DNA of 64,000 nt from Cryobacterium sp. MLB-32 (GTDB taxonomy: Bacteria > Actinomycetota > Actinomycetes > Actinomycetales > Microbacteriaceae). Positions 40,165-48,705 of the stretch are shown here, piece by piece (positions within the stretch are counted from its first letter, which is position 1; each line of letters opens with the position of its first letter). The stretch is from assembly GCF_000738085.1 (NCBI RefSeq), contig NZ_JPRS01000013.1:20282-84281 (forward strand), in the 5' to 3' direction. The notes under the pieces are model-generated. The model was not told the DNA's origin, made no database searches, and saw nothing but the letters and a program-made list of their open reading frames with translations. Position numbers and translations under genes: made by a program.

Positions 40165-40614
40165 TTACCAGTTGTAGTCGAGGAACTTCCCGTCGAGGGT
40201 GATCACGACACGGTCTCCGGTCGGATCCTGCCGGCGCTGCACGTCCATTCTGAAATTGATGGCGCTCATGATGCCGTCACCGAATTCCTCGTGGATCAGT
40301 TCTTTGATCGCCGGCCCGTACACGCCGAGGGCCTCATACAGGCGGTAGATGGTGGGATCGGTGGGGGTCGCCTGTTCGCCCGAGCCGCGGTAGGGCTGCA
40401 TCTGCAGCGACTCGACGACCTCTGGTTCCAGCGACAACAACTCGCCGACGGCGGTCGCTTCTTCCGCGGTCATCGGGTGCTGCCCCAGGAGCGCGGCAAC
40501 GGTCCAGGTGGGTGCTTTCCCGATGCGCTCGGCGATGGCGGACCAGGTCACTCCCGCGCGGAACCGTGCCAGTCGGATGATCTCCCCGGCGTCTTTTTTG
40601 CTTAGCGGCGTCAT
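40165..40614 (-). CDS. cynS: Cyanate hydratase (cyanase)
   Basis: Cyanase catalyses the bicarbonate-dependent breakdown of cyanate to ammonia and carbon dioxide. The 149-residue protein has the N-terminal helical domain and the C-terminal catalytic domain, with Arg91 and Glu94 in YRLYEALGVYG and Ser117 in MSAINF. These correspond to Arg96, Glu99 and Ser122 of the E. coli enzyme. AAGGAG lies just before the ATG. It follows the formate dehydrogenase gene by 94 bases and precedes FUSC. No carbonic anhydrase (cynT) or cyanate transporter (cynX) is adjacent. Confidence 0.96.
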   Translation of the reverse strand: MTPLSKKDAGEIIRLARFRAGVTWSAIAERIGKAPTWTVAALLGQHPMTAEEATAVGELLSLEPEVVESLQMQPYRGSGEQATPTDPTIYRLYEALGVYGPAIKELIHEEFGDGIMSAINFRMDVQRRQDPTGDRVVITLDGKFLDYNW

Positions 40615-40708
40615 GGTTGCTCCTTCGTGCCCGAAATTCAGGCTTGTGTCGTTGTGCGATGACGTCCGGTGCGGGTCTTTTTCGATCCGCCCGGGTCTCT
40701 CGGTCAGG

Positions 40709-41887
40709 TTAGGCCGCCGGAGTGGCGTTCACGGTGGCGGTGTACGACGCGGCGCCCGTTCCGGCGAGTCGTCCGCCGTCCACGATCAGGTATTCGTCAC
40801 GGATCGGCTTTCCGTCCAGCCAGTCCTCCAGGATTTCGCGGGTTCCCGCCGCGTAGCGAGCCTGGGCGGACAGCGTGGAGCCCGAGACGTGAGGGGTCAT
40901 CGCGTTGTTGGGCATGGTGCGCCACGGGTGGTCGGGTGCCGGCGGCTGCGGGTACCACACGTCGCCGGCGTATCCGGCAAGCTGTCCGGACTCCAGGGCC
41001 CGCACGATCGCATCGCGGTCTACGATCTGGGCGCGGGCCGTATTGATGATGTACGAACCGCGTCTCATGCTTCCGATGAGCTCCTCATCGAATAGGTTGC
41101 GGGTCTCGGGGTGCAGTGGCGCGTGAATGGACACGACGTCAACCGCCCGGGCGAGCGACTGCGCGTCCGGGTGGAAGGTGAGGCCGAGTTCAGCCTCGAC
41201 GTCAGCCGACAGGCGGTGCTTATCCGTGTAGTGCAGCTTCACGGCGAAGGGGGCCAGGCGCCGGAGTACGGCCTGGCCGATGCGTCCTGCGGCGATGACG
41301 CCAACATCCATTCCCTCGAGGTCGTATGCGCGCGAGACGCTGTCGGCGATGTTCCAGCCGCCCTGTTCGGCCCACCGGTGCGCGGGGAGGAAGTTGCGCA
41401 CCAGGGCGAGGATCTGCATGACCGCGTGCTCAGCAACGCTGATGCTGTTGCTGTAGGTCTCCTCGGCAACGGTGATGCCGGCGGCGATGGCTGCATCGAT
41501 GTCCACATGATCGGAGCCGATGCCCGCCGTGAGGGCGAGTTTCAGCTGCGGTGCCTTGGCGATCCGCTCGGCGCTGAGGTAGGCGGGCCAGAACGGCTGC
41601 GAGATGAGTACGTCGGCATCCTGGAGTTCCCGGTCGAGAACGGAATCCGGACCATCTTTGTCAGACGTGACAACCAGGGTGTGGCCGCGAGCTTCAAGGA
41701 AGGCACGCAGACCCAGTTCCCCGGAGACGCTTCCCAGCAGCTCGCCTGGCGTGAAGTCGATGTCAGCCGGCGTCGGGAGCGTCTGGCCGTTCGGGTAGCC
41801 CGTCAGCACCGGAATGCTGTCCCGGGCATAGCGGGGCGGAAATCCGTTCACGGGGTCCGGGTACAAAACGCAGACGATCTTTGCCAT
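40709..41887 (-). CDS. fdh: NAD-dependent formate dehydrogenase
   Basis: This metal-free D-2-hydroxyacid-dehydrogenase family enzyme oxidises formate to carbon dioxide with NAD+. At 392 residues it matches Pseudomonas-type FDH. Seen are the long FDH-specific N-terminus (YPDPVNGFPPRYARDSIPVL), the NAD-binding AAGRIGQAVLRRL, Asp in YTDKHRL for NAD specificity, the NTARAQIVDRDAIV block with catalytic arginine, and TPHVSGSTLSAQARYAAG with the catalytic histidine. AAGGAG precedes the ATG. A LysR gene lies upstream and cynS downstream, suggesting a formate/cyanate module. Confidence 0.95.
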   Translation of the reverse strand: MAKIVCVLYPDPVNGFPPRYARDSIPVLTGYPNGQTLPTPADIDFTPGELLGSVSGELGLRAFLEARGHTLVVTSDKDGPDSVLDRELQDADVLISQPFWPAYLSAERIAKAPQLKLALTAGIGSDHVDIDAAIAAGITVAEETYSNSISVAEHAVMQILALVRNFLPAHRWAEQGGWNIADSVSRAYDLEGMDVGVIAAGRIGQAVLRRLAPFAVKLHYTDKHRLSADVEAELGLTFHPDAQSLARAVDVVSIHAPLHPETRNLFDEELIGSMRRGSYIINTARAQIVDRDAIVRALESGQLAGYAGDVWYPQPPAPDHPWRTMPNNAMTPHVSGSTLSAQARYAAGTREILEDWLDGKPIRDEYLIVDGGRLAGTGAASYTATVNATPAA

Positions 41888-41994
41888 TTCTTCTCCTTGT
41901 GACGAGCCACAGAACTGTGGGCGGGGTACCGCCCGAGTGGCCTGAGTTCAGCGTGCGCCGTGCCCGTGATCGGTGTCAAAGAAGTAAATGCTTA

Positions 41995-42007
41995 TGCCTG
42001 AAAGGCA
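41995..42007 (-). promoter_or_regulatory. Dyad TGCCT-N3-AGGCA, likely LysR site upstream of fdh
   Basis: The 13-base dyad fits the T-N11-A LysR-type motif and lies 108-120 bases before the fdh start. A TTGACA read on the minus strand at 41979-41974 follows it, as expected for an activated promoter. I do not see a good -10. Confidence 0.5.
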
Positions 42008-42014
42008 GTACCTA

Positions 42015-42938
42015 TCAACCGTGAGGGCTCACCGGAAGGTCTTCCAGAAACTTCAGGTCGATCTTTCCGATCGAATCGCCGAGCGCCCGCGCCATCACCG
42101 ACGGGGGTTGGCGGGCCAGGGTGACCAGTCCAATCGGCTCTTCGCGCACCGGGTTGACCAGCGGTACGGCGCGCATCCCCTCCGGGATCCCGAAGACATG
42201 CAGCCATGCGCACGGAATGACACTCGCCCAGCGCCCCATCCTGACGTGTGCGATCAGCGCGGCGATGGAGTCCGTTTCGACGCCGGGAACCGGAAGCGCG
42301 CGGGCCTGGGCGAACGCCTCATCAATGACCTTTCGGCCCTGCATCTCGGCCGAGAGTAGACAGAGCGGAAGATCGGCGGCCTGCTCCCAGGTCGCCGAGG
42401 TGCGTCCGGCCACTTCATGGGCCCTCCCGGTCAGCAGGACGTATTTTTCCCGGTAGAGCGGACGCACCTGGAAGCTGTCGGAAATATGCTCGTCGTAGTA
42501 GGTGATCCCCGCATCGATCTCGAAGTTCAGCAATTGCGAGAGCAGATCATCGGATCGCAGTCCCGATGTCACCCGCACGCTCGCGAGCGGATGCTGATCG
42601 CAGAATGGGGCGGTCAGCAGCGAGACCGCCGTGGACGTCGTGGGAATGGAGCCGATGCGCAGTGTGCCGGCGAGCCCGGTGCTCATGGCCGCAACCTCTT
42701 CCTTGAGCGAGTCGCGGTCGGACAGGATGCGCTGAGCCCAGATCACGGTGCGGTCACCCTCTGCCGTGAGGCCCTCGAAAGATCGTCCTCGTCGAATCAA
42801 GGCGACGTCGAGTTCCTCCTCGAGTTTGCGAAGGCCCTCAGACAGGGCCGGCTGGGACACCGAGCACATCTCGGCGGCGCGGGCGAAGTGGCGCTCATGG
42901 GAGAGGGCGACCAGGTACTCAAGTTGACGGAACCACAT
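42015..42938 (-). CDS. LysR family transcriptional regulator
   Basis: A 307-residue LysR-type regulator. The N-terminal winged helix (RQLEYLVALSHERHFARAAE and VSQPALSEGLRKLEEEL) is followed by a periplasmic-binding-protein-like effector domain from about residue 90 (LRIGSIPTTSTAVSLLTAPF). It lies upstream of fdh and cynS on the same strand and is the natural candidate regulator for them, possibly with formate, cyanate or a related small anion as effector. TAGAAA sits six bases before the ATG, a near match to the leaderless pattern. Divergent from the DsbA-like gene. Confidence 0.88.
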   Translation of the reverse strand: MWFRQLEYLVALSHERHFARAAEMCSVSQPALSEGLRKLEEELDVALIRRGRSFEGLTAEGDRTVIWAQRILSDRDSLKEEVAAMSTGLAGTLRIGSIPTTSTAVSLLTAPFCDQHPLASVRVTSGLRSDDLLSQLLNFEIDAGITYYDEHISDSFQVRPLYREKYVLLTGRAHEVAGRTSATWEQAADLPLCLLSAEMQGRKVIDEAFAQARALPVPGVETDSIAALIAHVRMGRWASVIPCAWLHVFGIPEGMRAVPLVNPVREEPIGLVTLARQPPSVMARALGDSIGKIDLKFLEDLPVSPHG

Positions 42939-43179
42939 GACCTGTTTCTACCTCACCACCCTGCGCCGGGCCGAATCCGACGCAGAGTTTCACAGCCGGA
43001 TTACGCGCGGGGCAGTGCGCTGATGAGACTGAAGAGGACGTGTCCAGCGCAGCTCGCCGCTGCCGGCCAGATCGACGCCGCGACGCGGGAGTTGTCGGAG
43101 CCCGCTTCTAGCGCGGTGGTGAACCGCCGGGACTGTGCCGCCCGGGAATACGGCAGGGGGTCTGCGCGGTTGCGCCAGA

Positions 43180-43875
43180 GTGACTGATACAACGAGCGTG
43201 ACCGAAGCGACCACCGACACCGAAACCATCAAGGTCGACATCTGGTCCGATGTGCAATGCCCCTGGTGCTACATCGGTAAACGAAAATTTGAGGCCGGAG
43301 TCGCCGCTTTCGGCGGTGCCGTCGAGGTCGAGTACCACAGCTTCGAGCTGTCGCCCGATACCCCGGTTGACTATGCAGGAACCCCCGTGCAGTACCTCAG
43401 CGAGAAGAAGGGCATGCCCCTGGCCGAGGTCGAACAGATGCTCGAGCGCGTCACGGGCATCGCCGAAAGCGTCGGCCTGCACTACGACTACGACTCCGTG
43501 CACCAGACCAACACCGTCATCTCGCACGAACTGCTTCACTACGCCAAGGCGCACGGTCGCCAGCTCGAGATGAAGGAGCGCCTGCTCAAGGCCTACTTCG
43601 TCGATGGGCTCCACGTCGGCCGCATTGAAGACCTCGCGGACCTCGCGGCCGAAATCGGCCTGGACCGCGCCGACGTCGTGCGCGCCCTGACGGAGCACGA
43701 GTTTCTCGCCGACGTGAAAGCGGATGTCGCCCAAGCCACCGAATATGGCATCCAGGGTGTCCCGTTCTTCGTCATCGACGGGCGCTACGGCATCTCCGGA
43801 GCGCAGGATTCTGATACATTTGCCCAAGCTTTGAACCAAGTACGCACCGAAAAGTCTGAGGAGAAAATCGCATGA
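43180..43875 (+). CDS. DsbA family oxidoreductase (FrnE-like)
   Basis: A 231-residue thioredoxin-fold protein of the DsbA/FrnE branch, active in the cytoplasm as judged by the lack of a signal peptide. The active site is CPWC (residues 27-30) in IWSDVQCPWCYIGKRKFE, and the cis-proline loop is GIQGVPFFVI. FrnE-like proteins act in disulfide chemistry or polyketide-related isomerisation. The start is uncertain: GTG 43180 or GTG 43198, neither with a good ribosome site. Its stop overlaps the ATG of a 40-residue Cys-rich peptide, which may be its partner or client. Confidence 0.87.
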   Translation: MTDTTSVTEATTDTETIKVDIWSDVQCPWCYIGKRKFEAGVAAFGGAVEVEYHSFELSPDTPVDYAGTPVQYLSEKKGMPLAEVEQMLERVTGIAESVGLHYDYDSVHQTNTVISHELLHYAKAHGRQLEMKERLLKAYFVDGLHVGRIEDLADLAAEIGLDRADVVRALTEHEFLADVKADVAQATEYGIQGVPFFVIDGRYGISGAQDSDTFAQALNQVRTEKSEEKIA

Positions 43876-43994
43876 GCGACATCACCACAAGCACCCCCAC
43901 CGACGCCACCGCGCGCCCCACGATCGAGCTGCTCGGCCAGTCCGGTGAAGCCGCCGGCGCCTGCGGGTGCGGCTCCTGTGGCTGCGGCGCGTAG
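43872..43994 (+). CDS. 40-residue Cys-rich small protein coupled to the DsbA-like gene
   Basis: ATG 43872 overlaps the DsbA-like stop (ATGA) and has GAGGAG ten bases before it. The frame encodes 40 residues: a Thr/Ala-rich N-terminus, PTIELLGQSGEAAGA, and the C-terminal ACGCGSCGCGA with four cysteines at positions 31, 33, 36 and 38. C-G-C-G-S-C-G-C resembles a metal-binding or redox-active cluster. The strong ribosome site, tight coupling and a terminator just downstream argue that it is a real gene. I do not recognise it. A metallochaperone, a thiol relay or a precursor peptide are all possible. Confidence 0.75.
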   Translation: MSDITTSTPTDATARPTIELLGQSGEAAGACGCGSCGCGA

Positions 43995-44014
43995 CGCACC
44001 GTAGATTCCTGCCC

Positions 44015-44060
44015 GTGATGGCGTCCACAACCTCGGTTGTGGACGCCATCACTCTTGTTA
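44015..44060 (+). terminator. Long perfect hairpin after the Cys-rich gene
   Basis: GTGATGGCGTCCACAACC (44015-44032) pairs perfectly with GGTTGTGGACGCCATCAC (44035-44052) across two bases, so the outermost apical pairs must open to give a loop. ACTCTTGTTAG follows. It is the end of the DsbA/Cys-rich unit. Confidence 0.75.
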
Positions 44061-44097
44061 GGCGGGGGTCCATTGTTCTGGAAGAATTGAGGGACAT

Positions 44098-45252
44098 ATG
44101 ACTCTTACACTCCCGACCCCCGCGCCGCTCATGATCGGGCCCCTCGCGCTCGACGTGCCCGTGGTGCTCGCACCGATGGCCGGCATCACCAACACCGCCT
44201 TTCGGCGCCTTTGCCGGGAATTCGGCGCGGGTCTCTACGTGAGCGAGATGATCACGTCCCGTGCTCTCATCGAGCGCACCCGCGAGTCAATGCGCCTCAT
44301 CACGCACCATCCCAGCGAAACCACCCGGTCCATTCAGCTTTACGGAGTCGACCCGAAGACCGTGTCCGAGGCCGTCACCATGCTGGTCGCCGAGGACCGT
44401 GCCGACCACATCGACCTCAACTTCGGCTGCCCTGTTCCCAAGGTGACCCGTAAGGGCGGGGGAGCCGCACTGCCCTGGAAGCTGGGCCTGTTCCGCCAGA
44501 TCGTCGAGGCCGCTGTCGACGCCGCCGGTGCCGTTCCGGTCACCGTGAAAATGCGCAAAGGAATCGACTCGGATCATCTCACCTACCTCGAGGCGGGCAA
44601 AGCGGCCGAGGGCGCGGGAGTAGCGTCTATTGCCCTGCACGCGCGCACCGCAGCCGAGTTTTACTCCGGGCACGCCGACTGGTCCGCCATCGAGAAACTG
44701 AAGAACACGATCACCGGCACGCCCATTCTCGGTAATGGCGATATCTGGTCCGCGGAGGACGCGTTGCGTATGGTCGCCGAGACCGGATGCGATGGCGTCG
44801 TCGTCGGACGTGGTTGTCTGGGCCGTCCGTGGTTGTTCGGCGATCTTGCGGCTGCGTTCCGGGGAGAGGTGGTCAAGGCAGAACCGAGCCTGGGCCGCGT
44901 CTGCGAGACCTTCCGCCGCCATGCGGAACTGCTTACGGAGTTTTTCGAGAGTGAAGAGCGGGCCTGCCGGGACATCCGCAAGCATGTCGCTTGGTATTTC
45001 AAGGGCTACCCGGTGGGCGGCGACCTCCGCGCCCGGCTCGCCGCGGTGGAATCCCTGGCGCAACTGGATGACTTGCTCGGAACCCTCGACTGGGACCAGC
45101 CGTATCCGGGCGACGGAGCGGAGGGCCCGCGAGGACGCGCAGGAACGCCGAAGAAACCGAGCCTGCCCGAGCGCTGGCTCGATTCCCAGGAGCTCGCCGG
45201 TGCCGAACGACTGAATCTGACCGAGGGCGAAGGGGATACCAGCGGTGGTTAA
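44098..45252 (+). CDS. dus: tRNA-dihydrouridine synthase
   Basis: A 384-residue FMN-dependent enzyme that reduces uridine to dihydrouridine in tRNA D-loops. The TIM barrel has [24 protein letters not shown], the catalytic Cys111 in [17 protein letters not shown], and the [10 protein letters not shown] and [12 protein letters not shown] segments. It is closest to the DusB type. GAGGGA precedes the ATG. The end overlaps the dgt start by eight bases, a common actinobacterial arrangement (dus-dgt-dnaG). Confidence 0.94.
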   Translation: MTLTLPTPAPLMIGPLALDVPVVLAPMAGITNTAFRRLCREFGAGLYVSEMITSRALIERTRESMRLITHHPSETTRSIQLYGVDPKTVSEAVTMLVAEDRADHIDLNFGCPVPKVTRKGGGAALPWKLGLFRQIVEAAVDAAGAVPVTVKMRKGIDSDHLTYLEAGKAAEGAGVASIALHARTAAEFYSGHADWSAIEKLKNTITGTPILGNGDIWSAEDALRMVAETGCDGVVVGRGCLGRPWLFGDLAAAFRGEVVKAEPSLGRVCETFRRHAELLTEFFESEERACRDIRKHVAWYFKGYPVGGDLRARLAAVESLAQLDDLLGTLDWDQPYPGDGAEGPRGRAGTPKKPSLPERWLDSQELAGAERLNLTEGEGDTSGG

Positions 45253-46509
45253 CACGGGCGAGTACGGCACGACCGCATACAGCGAGCACGACGAGGACCG
45301 ATGGTTTCCGGAGGAGCACTACTCGCGGCGCAGCGACTTCGCCCGCGACCGCGCCCGGCTGCTTCATTCGAGCGCGCTGCGCCGGCTGGCGGCCAAGACC
45401 CAGGTGCTCAGCCCGACGGCGGGACTCGATTTTGCCCGCAACAGGCTGACCCATTCCCTCGAGGTCGCCCAGGTCGGGCGAGAACTCGCTCATCGACTCA
45501 ACGTGAACCCCGACGTGGTGGACACCGCCTGTCTCGCGCACGACATCGGTCATCCGCCTTCGGACACAACGGGGAGAAGGCGCTCAACACCTGGTCCCTC
45601 GACATCGGCGGGTTCGAGGGCAACGCGCAGACGCTGCGCCTGCTCACCCGGCTCGAACCCAAGGTGTTCGGCGCTGATGGCCAGAGCTACGGGCTCAACC
45701 TCACGCGAGCGAGCCTGGACGCGAGCTGTAAGTACCCCTGGCCGGAGAGCTCCTCCGTCAAAGATCCCAGCGGCCGGGCCAAATTCGGTTTCTACGAAGA
45801 CGACATCGCCGCGTTCGAATGGTTGCGACAGGGTGCCCCCGACCGGCAACTCTGCATCGAAGCCGAGATCATGGATCTCTCCGACGACATCGCCTATTCG
45901 GTGCACGACTTCGAAGACGCCGTGGTCAACGGCTACGTCGACGTGGCACTGCTCGGCAGCCGCGCGAACCACGATGACCTGCTGGCCACCATGTCGGAAT
46001 GGATCGGTGACGAACTCTCCGAGAATGACCTGCTCAAGGCGTTCAACCGTCTGGACTCCCTGGCTGTCTGGCTGTCGGAATGGTCCGGCGGTCGCCGCGA
46101 TCAGGGACGCCTCAAGAACCTCAGCAGCCAGCTCATCGGTCGATTCAGCGGATCTGCGGTGCGCGCCACACGCTTGGCATACCCGGGAGAGAACTTCATC
46201 CGGTTCGGCGCCCACGTCGTGGTGCCGCGGGAGACCCAGGCCGAGATCGCCGTGCTCAAGGGCATCGTGGCGGCATTCGTGATGACCCGCAATACCCGCA
46301 AGCCGATCTACATCCAGCAGCGACAGGTGCTCACCCTGCTCGCTGACACGCTGCTCGCGAGCGGCGACGAGCACCTCGACCCCGGGTTCAGTGAGGACTG
46401 GGCGGCGGCCGCCGACGACGCGGGCCGCAAGCGCGTCGTCGTCGACCAGGTGGCGAGCCTCACCGACCAGTCGGCCCTCGCCTGGTACGAGCGTCTCGTG
46501 CAGGGGTAG
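45245..46509 (+). pseudogene. dgt: dGTP triphosphohydrolase, frameshifted
   Basis: Dgt hydrolyses dGTP to deoxyguanosine and triphosphate. The first frame (GTG 45245) encodes [20 protein letters not shown] and runs through the HD-domain start [19 protein letters not shown] and AHDIGHPP. After about residue 104 the homology moves to another frame, which continues with [12 protein letters not shown] to a stop at 46509. The break is in CCGCCTTCGG at 45555-45563: one extra T would give the expected HPPFGHNGE. So the gene lacks one base, either a true mutation or a sequencing error in the short T-run. All other domains to the C-terminus look intact. Confidence 0.85.
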
Positions 46510-46544
46510 CCGCCACTCATTCCCGCCCCGAGACCGACTCACCT

Positions 46545-46737
46545 GGTCTCGATCGCTCGTACCTCGCGCCTCGACCGGCGGTTGGTTGTCGTTGGTCGAG
46601 GCGCGACGAAGGAGCGATCGAGACCTTGATTTATCGTTGGTCGAGGCGCGACGAAGGAGCGATCGAGACCTCGCGAGTCGGCCCTCCCGTTGGTCGAGGC
46701 GCGACGAAGGAGCGATCGAGACCTCGCGAGTCGGCCC
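46545..46737 (+). repeat. Intergenic repeat cluster: three direct copies and one inverted partial copy
   Basis: A 36-base unit beginning CGTTGGTCGAGGCGCGACG and ending GAGCGATCGAGACC occurs at 46590-46625, 46635-46670 and 46688-46723. The last two are followed by TCGCGAGTCGGCCC. An inverted, imperfect copy (GGTCTCGATCGCTC, ending CGCGCCTCGACC) is at 46545-46576, so a large hairpin can form. I recall similar elements scattered in Microbacteriaceae genomes. Confidence 0.85.
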
Positions 46738-46751
46738 CTCACCCGGCGCAC

Positions 46752-47456
46752 TCAGGTGCGCGCGAGAGACGGATGGCCCTCGGTGAGCACGCCGTCGGTC
46801 ATCGTGTAGGTGCGATCGAGTCGCGGCAATAGTCGCAGGTCGTGGGTCACGAGCACGGTGGCGGTATTGTGTTCCGCCGTCAGCCGCAGGATCAGGTCAA
46901 GAATGCTGGAGCCGCGTTCCTGATCGAGTGCGCTCGTGGGTTCGTCGATCACGAGGGCGGTGGGGCGGTTCATCAGCGCGCGTGCAATGTTCACCCGCTG
47001 GCGCTGGCCGCCGGAGAGCTGCGCTGGTCGTTTGCGCCCGTGGTCGGCCAATCCCACGGCGTCCAGCAACTCGGCGGCGCGCCCAGTGTCCGAACGCCGC
47101 GCGCGCGCTGATCGGCGGTCGCCGGAGAGCTCGCCCATGACGGTGAGTTGTTCGGTCGATGTCAGCGCCGGGATCAGGTTGGATTGCTGGAAGATGATGC
47201 CGATGCGCTCCCGCCTCAACTCCGCTCGGTCGTTCATCGACAGCTCCGTGACCTCGATGTCGTCGATCACGACCGAACCCCGGTCTGGCGTGACCAGACT
47301 GGACATCACCGCAAGCAGGCTCGACTTGCCCGATCCGGACGGGCCGGTGATCGCGGCCACCGTCCCCCGATCCACGGTCAGGGAGACGTCGTTCACGGCG
47401 GTGACGCGCGTGCCGCCGTCGGGAAAGGTGAGGGTGGTGTCGGTGAGGCGGATCAT
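46752..47456 (-). CDS. ABC transporter ATP-binding protein (copy 2)
   Basis: A 234-residue ABC ATPase of the MacB/LolD class. Walker A is [10 protein letters not shown]-loop IIFQQSNLI, signature LSGGQRQR, Walker [14 protein letters not shown], and VTHDL the switch histidine. ATG 47456 overlaps the stop of the permease gene (ATGA), so permease and ATPase are co-translated in the order permease-ATPase. The long upstream frame over the permease is not coding. The divergent two-component system suggests regulation by envelope stress or an inhibitor. Confidence 0.9.
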   Translation of the reverse strand: MIRLTDTTLTFPDGGTRVTAVNDVSLTVDRGTVAAITGPSGSGKSSLLAVMSSLVTPDRGSVVIDDIEVTELSMNDRAELRRERIGIIFQQSNLIPALTSTEQLTVMGELSGDRRSARARRSDTGRAAELLDAVGLADHGRKRPAQLSGGQRQRVNIARALMNRPTALVIDEPTSALDQERGSSILDLILRLTAEHNTATVLVTHDLRLLPRLDRTYTMTDGVLTEGHPSLART

Positions 47457-48520
47457 CGGTTGCTCCCAAGGGCGGTGAGGGGGTCGGCGGTGGTGACGGA
47501 TCGAAGGGCGAAGGCCGCCCCGGCGAGCCCGAGGAGGATCATCAGGAGGGCGGGAACCAGAGTCGTGAGCGGGCTGAGCACGAACGGCAGCGCGCTGCCG
47601 GCGAGGGTCCCGAAAAGTGCGGTGACCCCGATGCCCAGCCCGACGCCCAGCACAAGCAAGATCGCAGCCTGGCCGAGCGCATCCCCGATCAGCATGCGGT
47701 TCGAGGCGCCGAGCGCCTTGAGCACCGCGACATCCGGTTGGCGTTGAATCGCCCAGACGGAGAAGAAGGCACCCACGACCAGAGCGGAAATGCCGAAGAG
47801 CATCGCGACCATGAGCAGCAAGGACCCGATCTCTGAGCGGAAGGAGCCGAGCGCAGCCAAAGACTGCAGCACACCGGCAGAGGTGGTCGAGGTGGTGGCG
47901 TCGGCGGCCGCAAAGTCGGTGCCCGCGGCGGTGACGGCCAGGACCGTGGCGAACGGCGCGGTGTCCGGCTCCGGCTGCAGGCCTCGCCAATCCGCGAGGG
48001 TGACCCGCACCACGGGCATGTGTGAGTACCAGGCGTTGTCCGTCACCGTCTGCACGGCGAAGGGCCTGCCCGCGATCAGGACGGAGTCACCCGCTCCGAT
48101 GCCGAGGTCACCGGCGATGCTGAGGGGGATGGATACTCGGCCAGACTGGCTGGCCGGCGCGGAGCCCAGCACGGTATCGGCGCCGAAGACGGTGACGGTG
48201 GCCTTGTTATCGCCGGCAAGGAGTCGGCCCTGGCTGATACCCAGGGGCTGCACGCTGGACACCCCGGGCTGCTCGCCCCAGCGGGCGGCATCCGCCCGGG
48301 TCAGCGCGGAGTCCGCGTAGCTGACGGGTTCATCGCCCGTTCCGGTGGAAAAGACCATGCGATCGGCGGAGATCGAGGTGATGGCGGACACATTCTGTTC
48401 AGCCAGTCCCATCGTCAGGCCGGAGAGAAAGCCCACCAGCACGGTGATCAGGGCGACGACAGCGCCGATCAGGGCGAATCGGCCCTTCGCATGCCGGAGG
48501 TCGCGGAGTGCAAGAAACAC
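47453..48520 (-). CDS. FtsX-like ABC transporter permease (copy 2)
   Basis: A 355-residue permease with one N-terminal helix (ALIGAVVALITVLVGFLSGL), a sizeable extracytoplasmic domain (about residues 50-230) and three C-terminal helices with the FtsX motif QRQPDVAVLKALGASNRML. This is the MacB/DevC-like four-helix layout, distinct from the eight-helix permease at 32995. GTG 48520 is chosen because AAGGACT lies upstream and the sequence from LALRDLRHAKGRF is typical of family N-termini. The frame is open another 32 codons upstream. It is divergent from the histidine kinase gene. Confidence 0.85.
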   Translation of the reverse strand: MFLALRDLRHAKGRFALIGAVVALITVLVGFLSGLTMGLAEQNVSAITSISADRMVFSTGTGDEPVSYADSALTRADAARWGEQPGVSSVQPLGISQGRLLAGDNKATVTVFGADTVLGSAPASQSGRVSIPLSIAGDLGIGAGDSVLIAGRPFAVQTVTDNAWYSHMPVVRVTLADWRGLQPEPDTAPFATVLAVTAAGTDFAAADATTSTTSAGVLQSLAALGSFRSEIGSLLLMVAMLFGISALVVGAFFSVWAIQRQPDVAVLKALGASNRMLIGDALGQAAILLVLGVGLGIGVTALFGTLAGSALPFVLSPLTTLVPALLMILLGLAGAAFALRSVTTADPLTALGSNR

Positions 48521-48693
48521 GGAAGAGTCCTTCTGTAGAAGTTGGTGAACGGCGGCGAGAACCGCCGGCGAACACTCTTGAGTCTTCCGGGGCCGCGGAG
48601 CACGGTCATCGTGCATTCGCTCGTTTCCGTTCGGTCACAAAGGTGGACCCCCGTTTCCACCTTTTGAACGATGACTGACCCGGCTCGGCTGAG

Positions 48694-48699
48694 TATTCT
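48694..48699 (+). promoter_or_regulatory. -10 box TATTCT upstream of the second two-component system
   Basis: TATTCT-TGAGGG-GTG, six-base spacing, where the GTG opens a four-codon frame overlapping the kinase start. Confidence 0.5.
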
Positions 48700-48705
48700 T
48701 GAGGG

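Noticed and set aside
46545..46737. CRISPR array
   Set aside because: Only three direct copies, spaced about 10 and 17 bases apart rather than by uniform spacers, plus one inverted copy; no cas genes.
46752..47990. 412-codon minus-strand open frame over the ABC ATPase
   Set aside because: The upstream part is out of frame with the permease and Arg/Gly-rich. The ATPase begins at 47456.
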